Assembly: GCA_032173965.1 (NCBI GenBank)
Contig: JAVUNC010000006.1
Location: 36,179,870-36,243,869, forward strand
Direction: 5' to 3'
DNA length: 64,000 bases
Source: Sitta carolinensis
Lineage: Eukaryota; Chordata; Aves; Passeriformes; Sittidae
Shown here: piece by piece, positions 49,461 to 60,822 of the stretch
How positions within the stretch are numbered: position 1 is the stretch's first letter
How the letters are laid out: each line of letters opens with the position of its first letter
Program-made: the position numbers and the translations under genes
The notes under the pieces: model-generated
The model's database searches: none
The model's input: the letters and a program-made list of their open reading frames with translations, nothing else
What the model was told of the DNA's origin: nothing

Positions 49461-49987
49461 CGGTGCTGTCCCCATACTCAGCTCCTTTGGTGCCCATACA
49501 GGTGCTGGTGCCTATGCACAGCTCCTCTGGTGCCCATACAGGTGCTGTCCCCATGCTCAGCTCCTTTGGTGCCCATACAGGTGCTGTCCCCATGCTCAGC
49601 TCCTTTGGTGCCCATACAGGTGCTGGTGCCCATGCTCAGCTCCTTTGGTGTCCATACAGGTGCTGTCCCATGCTCAGCTCCTTTGGTGCCCATACAGGTG
49701 CTGTCCCCATGCTCAGCTCCTTTGGTGCCCATACAGGTGCTGTCCCATGCTCAGCTCCTTTGGTGTCCATACAGGTGCTGTCCCTATGCTCAGCTCCTTT
49801 GGTGTCCATACAGGTGCTGTCCCCATGCTCAGCTCCTCTGGTGTCCATACAGGTGCTGTCCCATGCTCAGCTCCTTTGGTGCCGTGCAGGTGCTGTCCCC
49901 ATGCTCAGCTCCTTTGGTGCCCATACAGGTGCTGTCCCCATGCTCAGCTCCTTTGGTGCCCGTGCAGGTGCTGTCCCATGCTCAGCG
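49461..49987. repeat. Minisatellite, 14 units of 36-39 bp
   Basis: Fourteen tandem copies of a unit containing GGTGCTGTCCCCATGCTCAG and CTCCTTTGGTGCCCATACA. Units differ by CCC versus CCCC (38 or 39 bp), GTGCC versus TCCCC, GTCC versus GCCC, and two have a GCCGTGCAGG/CCCGTGCAGG variant. The consensus has no stop in any plus-strand frame, so frames of 273-319 codons run through it (49371-50330, 49378-50277, 49463-50284). Those frames contain the 13-residue period APLVPIQVLSPCS and its two frame equivalents, and are not evidence of a protein. Part of the same array is also open on the minus strand. Confidence 0.95.
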
Positions 49988-50268
49988 CTCCGATGCAGAC
50001 ACAGCCTCAGCCCAGCGTGGTTTGTTGGTTCCACTGGCACAAAAGCTCTGCAGGCTCTGCCGGCTCCTTTGCCCCTCCCGGCCGGGCCCGGTGGGTTCCT
50101 CGGGGAGGGCTCGGCAGCCGCTCCCGCCGCTCCAGGAGCGGAGAATCCCGGCCGGACCGAGCGGACCCAGCCCCGCCGCCGCCTCCCCGCACCCTGGGCA
50201 GGGCCGGGAGGGCAGAGGGGTGCGCCTGCCGGCACACGGAAGGGAAGAGCTTCCCGGGCTTCGTTCAA
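49983..50268. promoter_or_regulatory. CpG-island-like segment
   Basis: About 285 bp of very high G+C with dense CpG (for example CCCGGCCGGACCGAGCGGACCC and CGCCGCCGCC), the only such stretch in an AT-rich window. Together with the CCAAT pair just outside it, this suggests promoter activity, probably LTR-derived and directed toward lower coordinates. Retained CpG implies either a young insertion or an unmethylated state in the germ line. Confidence 0.7.
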
Positions 50269-50297
50269 AGGGAATAAGAACTAGAAAATGCTTTCCC

Positions 50298-50308
50298 ATT
50301 GGTCCAAT
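50298..50308. promoter_or_regulatory. Inverted CCAAT-box pair
   Basis: ATTGGTCCAAT is a perfect dyad that places an NF-Y core on each strand, and a third CCAAT lies at 50315-50319. It is located 30 bp outside the CpG-rich segment, at the 5' side of the minus-strand element. Confidence 0.5.
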
Positions 50309-50365
50309 AAAATGCCAATCTCAAACCTAGCCAGCTCCCTTCTCTGGGCTTGTCAAACTAGGACA

Positions 50366-53300
50366 AAAGTGTTCCAAAGTACTTGACTCTACTGCAAATG
50401 GTCAGGCTGCCAGCATCCATACATATGGTGTAGTCTCATAAATTAGGAATAATTTGTGTCCAAAGTTTCTCTGTGTTAATTTCACTGTGAAGGATCTGAA
50501 CCAATATTTTTGTTGAATGTGGTTCTTTTTCATATCACTTTTCAGGTCTATGACCTTTTTTTGGCTAAATTAAATTAACCAACAATATTTCTGGTTTGAA
50601 GAATAATGCTCATCATTTTTTAATGAAAGAGAATTGCTAGCTGCAGGTTTTGCTTTTTTTCCTGCCAAAATCCAATCCAAAACCAACTGTGTGATTTATG
50701 AAGACAGCCTTGCCCTGGTTCTTTTTCAGGCCCACTCTTTACTTTCCGAAAAATAATGTCTAAAGCAGTGAAATATTAGAAATAATCTATTCAGTCTACT
50801 TTTTTTTATAAGAACTCTCTTACTCTAAAATCTTACAAAACATTTCTAAAATGAAGTTGTACAAATAATAGATCTCTTTAGTTTATGCTAGACCTGGCTG
50901 ACTGTTAAAGCAGATATGCTATCCTGTTAAGGCCAATCTGGAATTATTATTATTTTAATTCGAGCAATAAAGACCATGCATTAAATACTAGCTGCATTTT
51001 TTTGAAAACACATTTACTGTGATTTATTAATTTATAATCCTCTTTTGCATGAGGAGAAGTGAATCCATTAACATAATAGATCACTCTTTAAGTTAATAAA
51101 TTCTTTCTTTAATGTACTTCACTCTGGTGTGTAACTGGGTGTATGATTAAGTGCAGACATATATGTGATGGTGGGACAATATCTTTCTGACCAAATGATC
51201 TCATGATCAGTTGACAGGAAAGTCACAGTGAAGTTCTATCTAAAAGGATACTGTAAAAGCTGTAAGGCATAAACATTAACCTGTAAAAGGGTACAAGGAC
51301 AAGTTGTCATTCACTTTGGAGAATCTGGGTTTGCATTTGTTGTTAACTTATCATTACAAATTGTTAGTTCTATTTTAAAGTACAGCATCACTCACTGTAA
51401 AATTCCCAGACATTGTTCTTAGGTTTTGTTGTTGATTTTTTTCCCCTAATGTTCTCTATGTCTGCATCTGCTATTTTAGATTTTATCACCTATGAATAAG
51501 AACTGATTAAATTCCTACAAATACTGCAGGAAATATGTGGTTAGGAGTCCAGAATTCTCGAGAAAGATAGAGACAATCAAATGAGCCTCATTGTCAAAGC
51601 ATGGCTTTCCTAGTGTTTTGTTCACTGCAGTAGTCACATTTCAGCCTACTCTTAACTTGGAAATACCATGATATTCAATCCTGAGAATGGTATGGATATA
51701 TATTATCCTAAAATTTGGCCCAGACCTTTCTTACTGAAATCATACTTATAACAATGTCTTCCTTCTTCCAATCTCCTGGAATATAATTATTGTTTGCACT
51801 TAAAACCATTTCATTATGGTGCTTTGTAGTACCATGACACAGAGTAAAACATTTTCAGTTTACAATGAGAAGAAATACCTTTTTGCAGAAAAAAAATATA
51901 TACAAAGTATTTTCCAAATGTATCTGTTCTTGACTGTGCTACAGAATTCCCCCTGGGCAAGAAATTTAATATTTCTTTGCCTCATCTTTCTACCTGAAAA
52001 ATGGCAATAGCAGTATTTTCAAAATGCTTTCTATCAATCTTGTCTGACTAAAATATGGGCTCTCCTGTACAGCAACAGGAAATGCATTTTACTGCATAAC
52101 TATTTCCCAAACACAGTGAAAATTTTCACAGAAATTAGCCAAATAGAAGACTTTGGACCAAATGAATAGCTTTTTCTTATTTTTGAGGCATTGATAGAAA
52201 TAGCGTAGTAGGATTCTGTTCAGGTTTTCAATTCTTTTTCAGAAGATAATCAATGAACAATCACAATCAGAAATCAGGATACATTTATGAGATTCACAGA
52301 AGAGAATAGACAGAGAAAAGTTTCTAACAGCCCCTTAACTCATCTGTGCAAAACAGTAAGGCACAGGTTTCTGTCCATTCATTTTGCTGATTAGTTAAAT
52401 TCACTTCTTCCAACAAAAAGAACAGTGAAGCAATAAATCTATGTCTGTTCTTTATGCATAGACAGAAACAGGGCAGAATATGTTGGAATGAGATGTTAAC
52501 TTGAACATTAAGCTGTCATGTTAATGGATTTACTGCTTTCCCTACCAGAGAAGGCCATGCTTCACTATTCTATCTTGACCAGATTTTTTTCATTAACTCT
52601 TCATGGTGCAGTATTTAAGGGGACCATTGCATTTTTTTTTCACCCATCCAAGTAAAATAGCTGTTCATTCTTTACATTATTTCTCTGTCCGTCTGATATA
52701 TTGTGGTACATCAATCAATCAATCAATCAATCAGATTAAACAATGTTGCTTTCACAAAATTCTGGATACTTTAAAAAGGATCTTCTGATATTAACTTCTC
52801 AACTAGCTGTGTTTCACTGCATTTTGATTCCTCTACAGACTATTTAGATTTCAGACTGATAGTTTTACTGACAGAAGTTATTTAATTGAGGTCCTTCTCA
52901 TTCCACCAGATGTCTGTTCATAACTGAATTTATTCACTTTTCATTAATTATCCCTCAACTGCAAGAAAGAATACTAGAGACAAAATGTTAAATAAAAAAA
53001 CAGACAAACACTAATGTCCCCAGGTGGATAACCAAAACACTCGCAAATTGTCAACTAATGTTCACAGGAGTCAATAGCAGTCTGTTGAATTGGGGCACAA
53101 AGTCTCTTTTCTGACCACTACTCCTTCCCTGGTTTCATTCTCCAATTCACTGTAAGGCTATACATGCAAGCAAGGTCTTGGAACTGCAGAGTTGGCTTTA
53201 GGGTAGTTTCTCCAGAATACTATTTGAATTTTTAAAACCATAGAACTGAAGGGCAAATCATCCATCAGGCAGAATTTTAGTGTGTTCAGAAATCATCTCA

Positions 53301-55186
53301 GTTTACTCCACAGTCAAGATTACTGTCTGTAACATTGACCATTGCTGCATTTTTCTCTATTTAAGGTAAAACTTGCACATCCCATCAATATGATCCAGTC
53401 ATGATAACAGGTGATATTTTTGATGTCTCTTTCTGATATAAATTTCAAAATCAGAGATTTTATTCTAATTTTTATAAATATTCCACAGAATAGATGACTC
53501 TTAGGGTTGTCTCTTCCAATTACATGCTTAAACTGCAAGAATCTATAAATTCCAAGAATATTTTATTAATAAATTATTACACAGAATTACCAAAGTATGC
53601 CAAATCTATCCACTACGTGGGACTAAAAACAATGTTATATTAACAAAGAATAATACAAATGAGAATAACTGCCTACAACAAGCCCTTTCTAGTGAAAATG
53701 CAAGCTACATGTGGCAGACCTATACCCAAATGACTACTGATTTACACATTGGCCAAAGTGATGAGTAGAACTTTTTTTTGTTTTAATCGTCCCAAAAAGT
53801 TTTGTTACATCATTACAAACTTGTCTTATTTTATCTTTTTTTCCTACTTTTTGCAGGAACTTGTTAAGCTGTAGGAAAGATTTTGATTTGCATTCACATT
53901 CTTGAGCCAAGTTTATAGTGGAATACAACATAATCCAGTTCTTGGGAACATTCCCTCGTGTATCACCGAAGTGCATTCTGGAATCAAATTTGTCAGTTAT
54001 TCTAATACAGACAGCAAAGATACACAGCAATTTAGAACAAGAAGTCAAGAGAAATCTCATGAGAGTGGTCTGAGGATTTACATTGGAAAAAAACTTTGTA
54101 ACAGTTAAAAGAGAGTAGGAAATTCTCATAAGTAGAATTTGTAAAAAGTAATCTAGCTAGAAATTAAAAAACCCAACCTTTGTGGTTTATACCCATTGCT
54201 AAAAATAAAACCAGAAGCACATTTTAACCTAATTATTAAGTATTTTTAAATTAGAGTTAAATTATTATCAGTACATGAAAATTGCTCCTTGTTGTATCTT
54301 GGATTTTCAGTCTGATAGTAACTACTGTAGGAAATCTTGCAACCCAAGCCCTTCCTCTTTTTGTTTCTTTTCTATTTTTTCCAAAAGTGGAAAAAAAAAA
54401 TAATAAAAAATCTTGACATGACACAGATGCAGATTAGAGAAATGGTTTCTTTCAAGTGAGAAGGATTAATGTTTTTCAATATACTGTGACATGAAAACCT
54501 ACACTCTGCAAAAGCTAACCTTATCTTTCCATAGGATACTGCTGTTGCACTGTAATGCAAAGCAGCTTCAGCATCGTGCTGAAAGCTGGCACACAGACAA
54601 GGGTTCATGAGTACAACACTGGGATCCAGACATATTTAAATTTATTAAAGGTTGACAAAGCATTGCTGCTATTTTCCAAGTCGATACATCATATCACCTA
54701 ACAATGACTTGTTAGGTTAGAAGTGAAAAATTAGATCTGTGAAACGTTTGCTTCGAATAATAGATTAGTTATGATATGAAGTATCCAAGAGTAGATTCTT
54801 AGGGTCTATCCATTGATGGAGAAGTCCATGGAGATTTGATTGAGAACAAAAAAAACAGTGTAGTATTCTCTTTTTGCATGAGAAGGTAAGCCAGCACACA
54901 AAATAGAGGACTATGTGGAAACAAAACATATATGAAGAAGGCCAATGAAAATATAATTACAATTTGTCTAGAAATAACAACACAGTTTATGAAGAACAGA
55001 ATGAGCAGTGTTGGCCAGGAAGAACTCAAACTCCCATTTCATATTCTGCTTGAGTGTGGGAATTAGAGAGAAAATCTCCTCACATGAAGTCTCATTTCAA
55101 GCAGCCAGCAGGATGGAGTGGAATTCATGTACATCCCAAGAGTAATGGACCACAGGATGTTTGAAATTACACAGATTTAATGGTAT
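50366..55186. other. Unassigned AT-rich sequence
   Basis: About 4.8 kb. It holds a (TCAA)n run at 52711-52732. Chance open frames at 51816-52010, 53320-53538, 53734-54129 (131 codons, minus) and 54372-54608 have no recognisable domain. No mobile-element end is seen. Confidence 0.5.
52711..52732 (+). repeat. (TCAA)n microsatellite
   Basis: About 5.5 perfect tetranucleotide units. Confidence 0.95.
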
Positions 55187-55212
55187 AAAAAAAAAAAAAA
55201 AAAAAAAAAAAA
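55187..55212 (+). repeat. Poly(A) tract, 26 bp
   Basis: The longest homopolymer in the window. The 200 bp upstream are not recognised as a retrocopy. Confidence 0.95.
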
Positions 55213-57983
55213 GAGTAAGAAAACCAAATTCTGTTCAGGAGAGTGTCCAGGTGCCTTCCCAGAGTCCAAGTATTTACTGCAAGAATTTAAATTTAAATAG
55301 TTAAACATAAAAGGAAAATAATGAATGGTGGCACACATGTTAAAAGTGAAGAAATATAAAATAATCTTAAAAACAGAGCACTCTATTTAGGATTTTTCTT
55401 CTTCTCTACCATATGCAGTGAGATACCATAGTGAAAAGAAACAAAAATTCCTGGAAAAGTAGATTTCATATTACAGGAAATTTTATCTATTGACATGCAT
55501 GACAAATTGCATGTAGTAACAAACTAGTGCCATTTCTTCTGAGCAGTACTATGGAAAAGGATTATTATAAAGTATGATACAAAAGTATAAACATTTGGAA
55601 TTAAATGTTTGAAAGTCTCTGAGGATTGCTTAAGGATATTCATCCCTGGCACTCTGTAGCACAGAAAATCTTCAAGCCTTAAGTTCTCTGCATTGAAACT
55701 AATCCTCAGCCTTTCAAACCTTGCTATAAGAAAAATGAAAATATGAATCTGTAAGACTTTTTGAGATGCCTGTAGACCAAGAAGCCTGTCTTTTTCTACT
55801 TGTTGTGGAAACTAAATGTGCTAAAGAGTGGGACTGAAATTCACAGGGAACTCTTTGTCCAGGAGGCTGGGCCCTGCTTAGCCAGAGGATGGTGTGACAT
55901 AAGAAGCCGAAGGGTGGGAAGGCTGATCTGAAACACAAAGGTTTCTCTGAAAAATCTCATGAAACTCATAGTTTCCATTATTTTTTTCAGTATTGATAAA
56001 TGTAAAAATTTCCATGAAAAGAAAATATTTTAAGGAAAGTAGGCAAAAAATGTCAGGTTTAACTTTTAAAAGATATTCACTAACATTTTGCCTTTAGGAT
56101 GTCTACAGATAAACATGAAAAATGTAATTATGAAACTAAGCTCAGGTACTGGAGACTCTCTCTCTCTGCACTAGTACCAAACTTCCTCTATATTTTTTTT
56201 TGCTTCACAGTGAGACTGTTACCTGAACTTTTTTTTAGTTTGGTTATCTACATTATATGGATGCTCTTCTATATCTTTGAAAAATGTTTATAGACTCCAT
56301 TTCAGTTTTTTTTTTAAAAACTTTATTGATTCTGTCTTTTCTTTATCTGAGGAATTATTAATCTTAATTTGAACATAATATGAATGTGAAGAAAATTTGA
56401 GATAAGGGTTGTGAAATATAATAATAAAAATGTGCTTTTTTTACTGATATTTATGTATTCTAGTAAGAATATTTTAAAAATTATCAGAAAGTGTTGAGTT
56501 GCAAATGGTAAAGGAGGGAAGAGTATATGATAAACAAAAAATGGGCTGAGTTCAACTTGTGTATAATCCTTTTTACTATAGTGTCATTACATCAAGAATT
56601 TCTTTGACCCACTGTACTTAGAGCACAAAGAAGCTACAACTACATGATGTTTTTGAAAATATGCAGCAGCCAGAAAAGGGCTTTACAGTCACCAGAGAAA
56701 AGTTTTGTAGATTCACAGTAAATCAAACATATCTGGAGTGATCTGTGAGAATGTAGCAATTTTTTCTGCCAAATGCTGCCACATTAAAAATATTGCGTGG
56801 ATATTTTCTCCATTTTTCGCTTCACTGTTGCTCCTACTTGTTACTGCATTTTCCAAACAATGTGAAGACTGCTCTTTACTCACTGCACAGACTCTTAGCC
56901 AAAGAGTCTTTATAAATGGGCAGTCATAAAATGATAGAAGGAGGAATAGGACACAAGGAAAGAATAGACTTGCAATTACTAGTCAAATTCAACTTTCCGC
57001 TATTTCAGGTCAGTGCTACTTCTTATCTCAAAATATTTAATTTCAAAAGGGTCGAGATCTCTTCAATAAATTCAATTGTGAGCAATGTTTAATGTGACAT
57101 TATAGCAACATCATAAGCGATAGATGAAAGCTGAGAGAAATCCAACTGCTGTTTGACAATCTGAATCAAAAAGTTGAAATTCAGGTATGATTCACCATAT
57201 TCTGGGATCTAGAGTAAAGTGATTTGTTAACAGTAGCTTTTCTCTGTGGGGAACATACGGTTTAATTCTCATAGTTTACTCTGAGAAACTTAATCAAAAT
57301 TTTAATTCATCTAATAATACAATGGCAATAGATAAGAATGCAGGAGGTTGATTTTAATCTCTTTGAAAAAAAAATAGTGTTTTGGGTAACAGAAATAGTT
57401 AAAGTGTCTCTTAAAGCCTTTGAAATCCCTTTAACCTCTAAAAGCCAAGAAGAGCATTACTTGTAGTTCATTGTGAGGATCATCACATGCAGAAATCTTT
57501 TCATAGGGTGTTGATGATTTGATCTCTTATCAGAGCATTGGTTGGCCAAATTCACACCATATTTTCATTATTTCATAGCTGTGCTGAAGTATTGCATTGG
57601 CTTAAGAGGAAAAATTTTTGAACCTCATCAGGTCTTTGAAGTAATGGACTTCAGGCACACGTATCCCTCTTATAAGCACTAGCAAAAAGGCAAACATTGG
57701 AATTCTTCCGAACTCCATACTGTGGTAGGCACACAAGTAGAAATGTCAAACAGTGAAAGTTTGGAAAACGGCCTACCCTCATGATACCATCTTTGAGAGG
57801 GACAAATTTTCTTCTTGCAGCTTCCCTGCTCCCAACACATTTTAATGTGTCCTTCTCTTCCTCTTTAAACTCCCAACACATTTTTATGAAGTCCTATGAT
57901 TACAGAAATCAGGGGGAATTAGTTGATATTTTACCTGCAAGTCTCAGTTTTCAGTGAAGCACTCACATGACAATTTAATTGTG
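55213..57983. other. Unassigned AT-rich sequence
   Basis: No recognised gene or element. A slightly GC-richer patch at about 55760-55930 carries an unrecognised 74-codon minus-strand frame. The minus frame 57651-57881 is likewise unrecognised. Confidence 0.5.
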
Positions 57984-57989
57984 ACTACC
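57984..57989 (+). repeat. Target-site duplication, left copy (ACTACC)
   Basis: Hexamer directly before the LTR. It is identical to 58282-58287. Confidence 0.9.
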
Positions 57990-58180
57990 TGTTGTCCCTG
58001 AAAATAAGCCTTCTGATTTGTTTTAGTATAGTGGAGTCAGTTCTCATGAATTGTAAGATAAACAAGAATCATGTTTACATTCCTTTGTAAAAGAAATCAC
58101 CTGATGGAATTCTCAAGTGACCACTGGAGATGGAGAGGTGGGAACTTCTCTGTCCAATCTCTGATCACTGTCCAGAAACT

Positions 58181-58188
58181 TATATATA
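58181..58188 (+). promoter_or_regulatory. TATA box of the 57990-58281 LTR
   Basis: TATATATA, followed 11 bp later by the poly(A) signal, the tight spacing seen in compact LTRs. A CCAAT lies 23 bp upstream. Confidence 0.7.
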
Positions 58189-58198
58189 CGAGGTCAAC

Positions 58199-58204
58199 AA
58201 TAAA
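58199..58204 (+). terminator. Poly(A) signal AATAAA of the 57990-58281 LTR
   Basis: AATAAA between the TATA box and U5, about 77 bp before the LTR end. It would act in the 3' LTR of an intact provirus. Confidence 0.7.
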
Positions 58205-58281
58205 CTAGAGACTTCCTTTCTTCTTTGCCTGAACACCTGTTGTGTGTGTTGCTGTGTGTTTCTATCTACGTCACAGTAACA

Positions 58282-58287
58282 ACTACC
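58282..58287 (+). repeat. Target-site duplication, right copy (ACTACC)
   Basis: Hexamer directly after the LTR. It is identical to 57984-57989. Confidence 0.9.
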
Positions 58288-60747
58288 CATTTGAAAAAAA
58301 AGCCTCTAGTTCATTTTGCAGAGGAAAAAATATACATGCCATGATAACTTATATAGTGTAAAGAAGTGTCAGTCTTTCAAACGAGATAAAAAACTAGAAA
58401 ATCTATTATACTGCTACCCTGGTCTGAAAGTCACAAGTGGGAAGACAAGAAAGGGCTGAGAGCTGGGCAGAAATGAAAGAACCAATAAACATCCAGATAA
58501 AAGGTTATATATTTTATTTCAAAATATCACATTTTTATGATATTTAATGATTCCTGGATTGCTGATTTCATAACGCTTTATGTAGGAAAAGTTACTTTTT
58601 AAGAAAATAATTCCAACATTGTTAATCATTAATAAAATTGCAAAACATATGAACTTATAAGGAATTTGACAATATATACATGGGATCTTCAAAGTCAATA
58701 TCATCTCTTCAATATAATACATATTTAGATGAAAACACAAAAGCATTGCACAAAAGCATACTGTGATAATCCTCATAATGCTACTTCCAGGATTCTAGTA
58801 AATGAGAAAAAAACTGGACGTATTTCAGAGAAAACATTTGAAACAAAAAAGAAAAAAGAGAAAATAGATTTTGGGGAAGAGCCTCAGTTAACAAAACAGT
58901 GATTCAAAATCAGAAGATATCATTGTATATATGAGGACAGGCTATTTCATCTCCTAAAATTTAATGTATTGCTGGATGAACTACATGGTAAACATAAGCA
59001 TGTTGATATAAATGATCTAATCTTTCACAAAAGCCAAAAGATGAGACTTTCCCTGAAGCACTCAAAGTATCCTTTGTCAGCACCGTTTCTTGGGAAAGGA
59101 ATTCAGTCTTCACACTGTAGTTAATCCTTGACCTGCCATCCATGCCTGCCAAGGAAACTGACACTTAATGTCAATTAGAGTGATCTCTGTTGTGACTTGG
59201 ACACAGGTCCACTGGGATCTGGATTACAATCAGCAACAAATTACGTGATGGACTTTGAACAGGTCAGATCATATAGTCATGAAATTGAAGCCATCATACA
59301 TGGCTTAGCCAAATTTGAACTAGCAATTGATAAGCTGGTGACTCTATTTACCACTTCTGTTGTTCTACTGACAATTTGCTGATCCATCCAAAATATGTTT
59401 GGGGTCATATATCTCCAAAGACATGAACCAGGGCATGCCAGATTGTTACTATTGCATAGATGGCTATTTTCAATCCGTTGCAGTCGATGTGTATTTTGTT
59501 TATCAATCCAGATAACCTGAATATATAATCAAAGCCAATCAGAAAAATGTGATAATAAAGGGCTACATATTTTAAATGCATTACATAATATTTACACTAC
59601 CCAACCCACTATTATGTTATTTTAATTATTTTTCAGCTGTAGTTCAACATAAGATCACTAGGATTATAGGTACTGTTTTAGTCTTCCTTATACATTTATC
59701 ACTGACCTTAGCATGAATTAACTAGAATTAAGACTCAACTACTATATATACAATCAGAAATTTTCTAGGAATTATCAGTAGGCATAAAACATCTTTCAGT
59801 TTAGGTCATAGTAATTCGGTATAACTAATGTTACTGTTCAAACTGAAGAGAAATATGTATATTTATAAATAGGATATCACTGGACAAATGAGATCACTTT
59901 TACAAGAAAAGGAATTTATTTTAAAGAGTAAGAAAGAACCATCTGAGAAGAATTTGCCAACAGAGCATTGAAGCAACACTGTGGAGTGCCAGAAAATCTG
60001 GAAAAATAATTTGAGACGATAGGAAAAATAGTAGAGCATTGTATATGAATAAGCCAAGAGGAGCAGTTCCAGAAATAACTTCTGCTTACCTGTAGGAAAG
60101 ACTATATTAGGCATAAGTCTAAATAGATTCCTACTCCAGCTCTGAAGGTCATTATACTTTAAAAAAATATACAATATAAAATGTGAAATATAAAAATGTG
60201 TTCATAATTCTGAAATATAAATGTGTACACATTTTTACATGGAATAAGGACTTGAGCACATAATAAAAGCACAACTGTCATTTTTAATATGCAGAAATTT
60301 GTGAACTATGCTTAATTAATCTTGGGGACAACAGATCTCCAACTTTACTTTGAGGGAATAAATCGCTAATGGTTACCACTTCTTTCAAGGTTTTTTTCTT
60401 TTCCTATAACAAGGGCTGCAAATAAGATGATGCCTGTGAAGTTGTGACCACTACTAAACACCTTTCCATTGCAACACACAACATTCATCTTTGTGCTGGC
60501 AAGAGTCAGGAAATACCCAAAATTTCAACATTTTAGGTCAGGAGAAAACCTGAGCTGAGCTCGCTGTGGTTCACAAAGGTGAAAGGACTTTGTGGGTGGC
60601 ATCATTACTGACCTGGGTACTCAGCTGGGCACACCCAAGAAATTCCACTAAATCTTCCTGAACAGAATAACAAGAATATTTCAAGACCAATCATACCATA
60701 AATATTTGTGGGAACCAGACATTTTTTTATATAATGAAACATGAAAC
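58288..60747. other. Unassigned AT-rich sequence
   Basis: No recognised gene or element. Open frames (minus 58519-58776, plus 59197-59382, minus 59863-60174) carry no recognisable domain. Confidence 0.5.
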
Positions 60748-60822
60748 TGAATGAATGAATGAATGAATGAATGAATGAATGAATGAATAAATGAATGAAT
60801 GAATGAATGAATGAATGAATGA
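60748..60822. repeat. (TGAA)n microsatellite, about 75 bp
   Basis: About 18 tetranucleotide units with one AATAAA-type interruption near 60787. The minus-strand frame through it reads repeated FIHS and is an artefact. Confidence 0.95.

Larger units (their letters stand above)
48452..50365 (-). mobile_element. Long LTR-like element with minisatellite and CpG-rich segment
   Basis: I infer a solo LTR of about 1.9 kb on the minus strand. Its ends form an imperfect inverted repeat: minus-strand start TGTCCTAGTTT (plus end 50365) and minus-strand end AAACCAGAACA (plus start 48452), matching at 9 of 11 positions with TG...CA termini. In minus-strand order it has an inverted CCAAT pair, a GC- and CpG-rich segment, a 14-unit minisatellite, a GATAAAAG box (plus 48947-48953), an AATAAA (plus 48528-48533) and a U5-like tail of about 76 bp. 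Flanks GAGGT and AAAGT agree at only 3 of 5 bases, so the target-site duplication is unproven. A 96-codon minus-strand frame (48744-49034) in the right half is basic and unrecognised. Another reading is a CpG-promoter non-coding transcript or a composite of two elements. Confidence 0.6.
57990..58281 (+). mobile_element. Compact solo LTR with perfect 6-bp target-site duplication
   Basis: A 292-bp LTR, starting TGTTGTCCCTG and ending CACAGTAACA, flanked by identical ACTACC hexamers. A 6-bp duplication is characteristic of ERVK/alpha-beta-type integrases. Internal order is textbook: a CCAAT motif (58154-58158), a TATATATA box (58181-58188) and AATAAA (58199-58204), then a short R/U5 with a TGTGTGTTGCTGTGTGTTTC-like tail. 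There is no internal retroviral sequence. The ends and duplication are intact, so the insertion is relatively young compared with the CR1 scraps. Confidence 0.9.

Noticed and set aside
49461..49987. CRISPR-like array
   Set aside because: Units are contiguous with no unique spacers, and the genome is a vertebrate's.
49371..50330. 319-codon open frame, the longest in the window, as a repeat-protein gene
   Set aside because: It is open only because the minisatellite unit lacks stops. Two other plus frames are nearly as long, frame changes occur between units, and the remainder is CpG-rich non-coding-looking DNA.
53734..54129. 131-codon minus-strand open frame as a gene
   Set aside because: Unrecognised, overlaps an opposite-strand frame, no supporting context.
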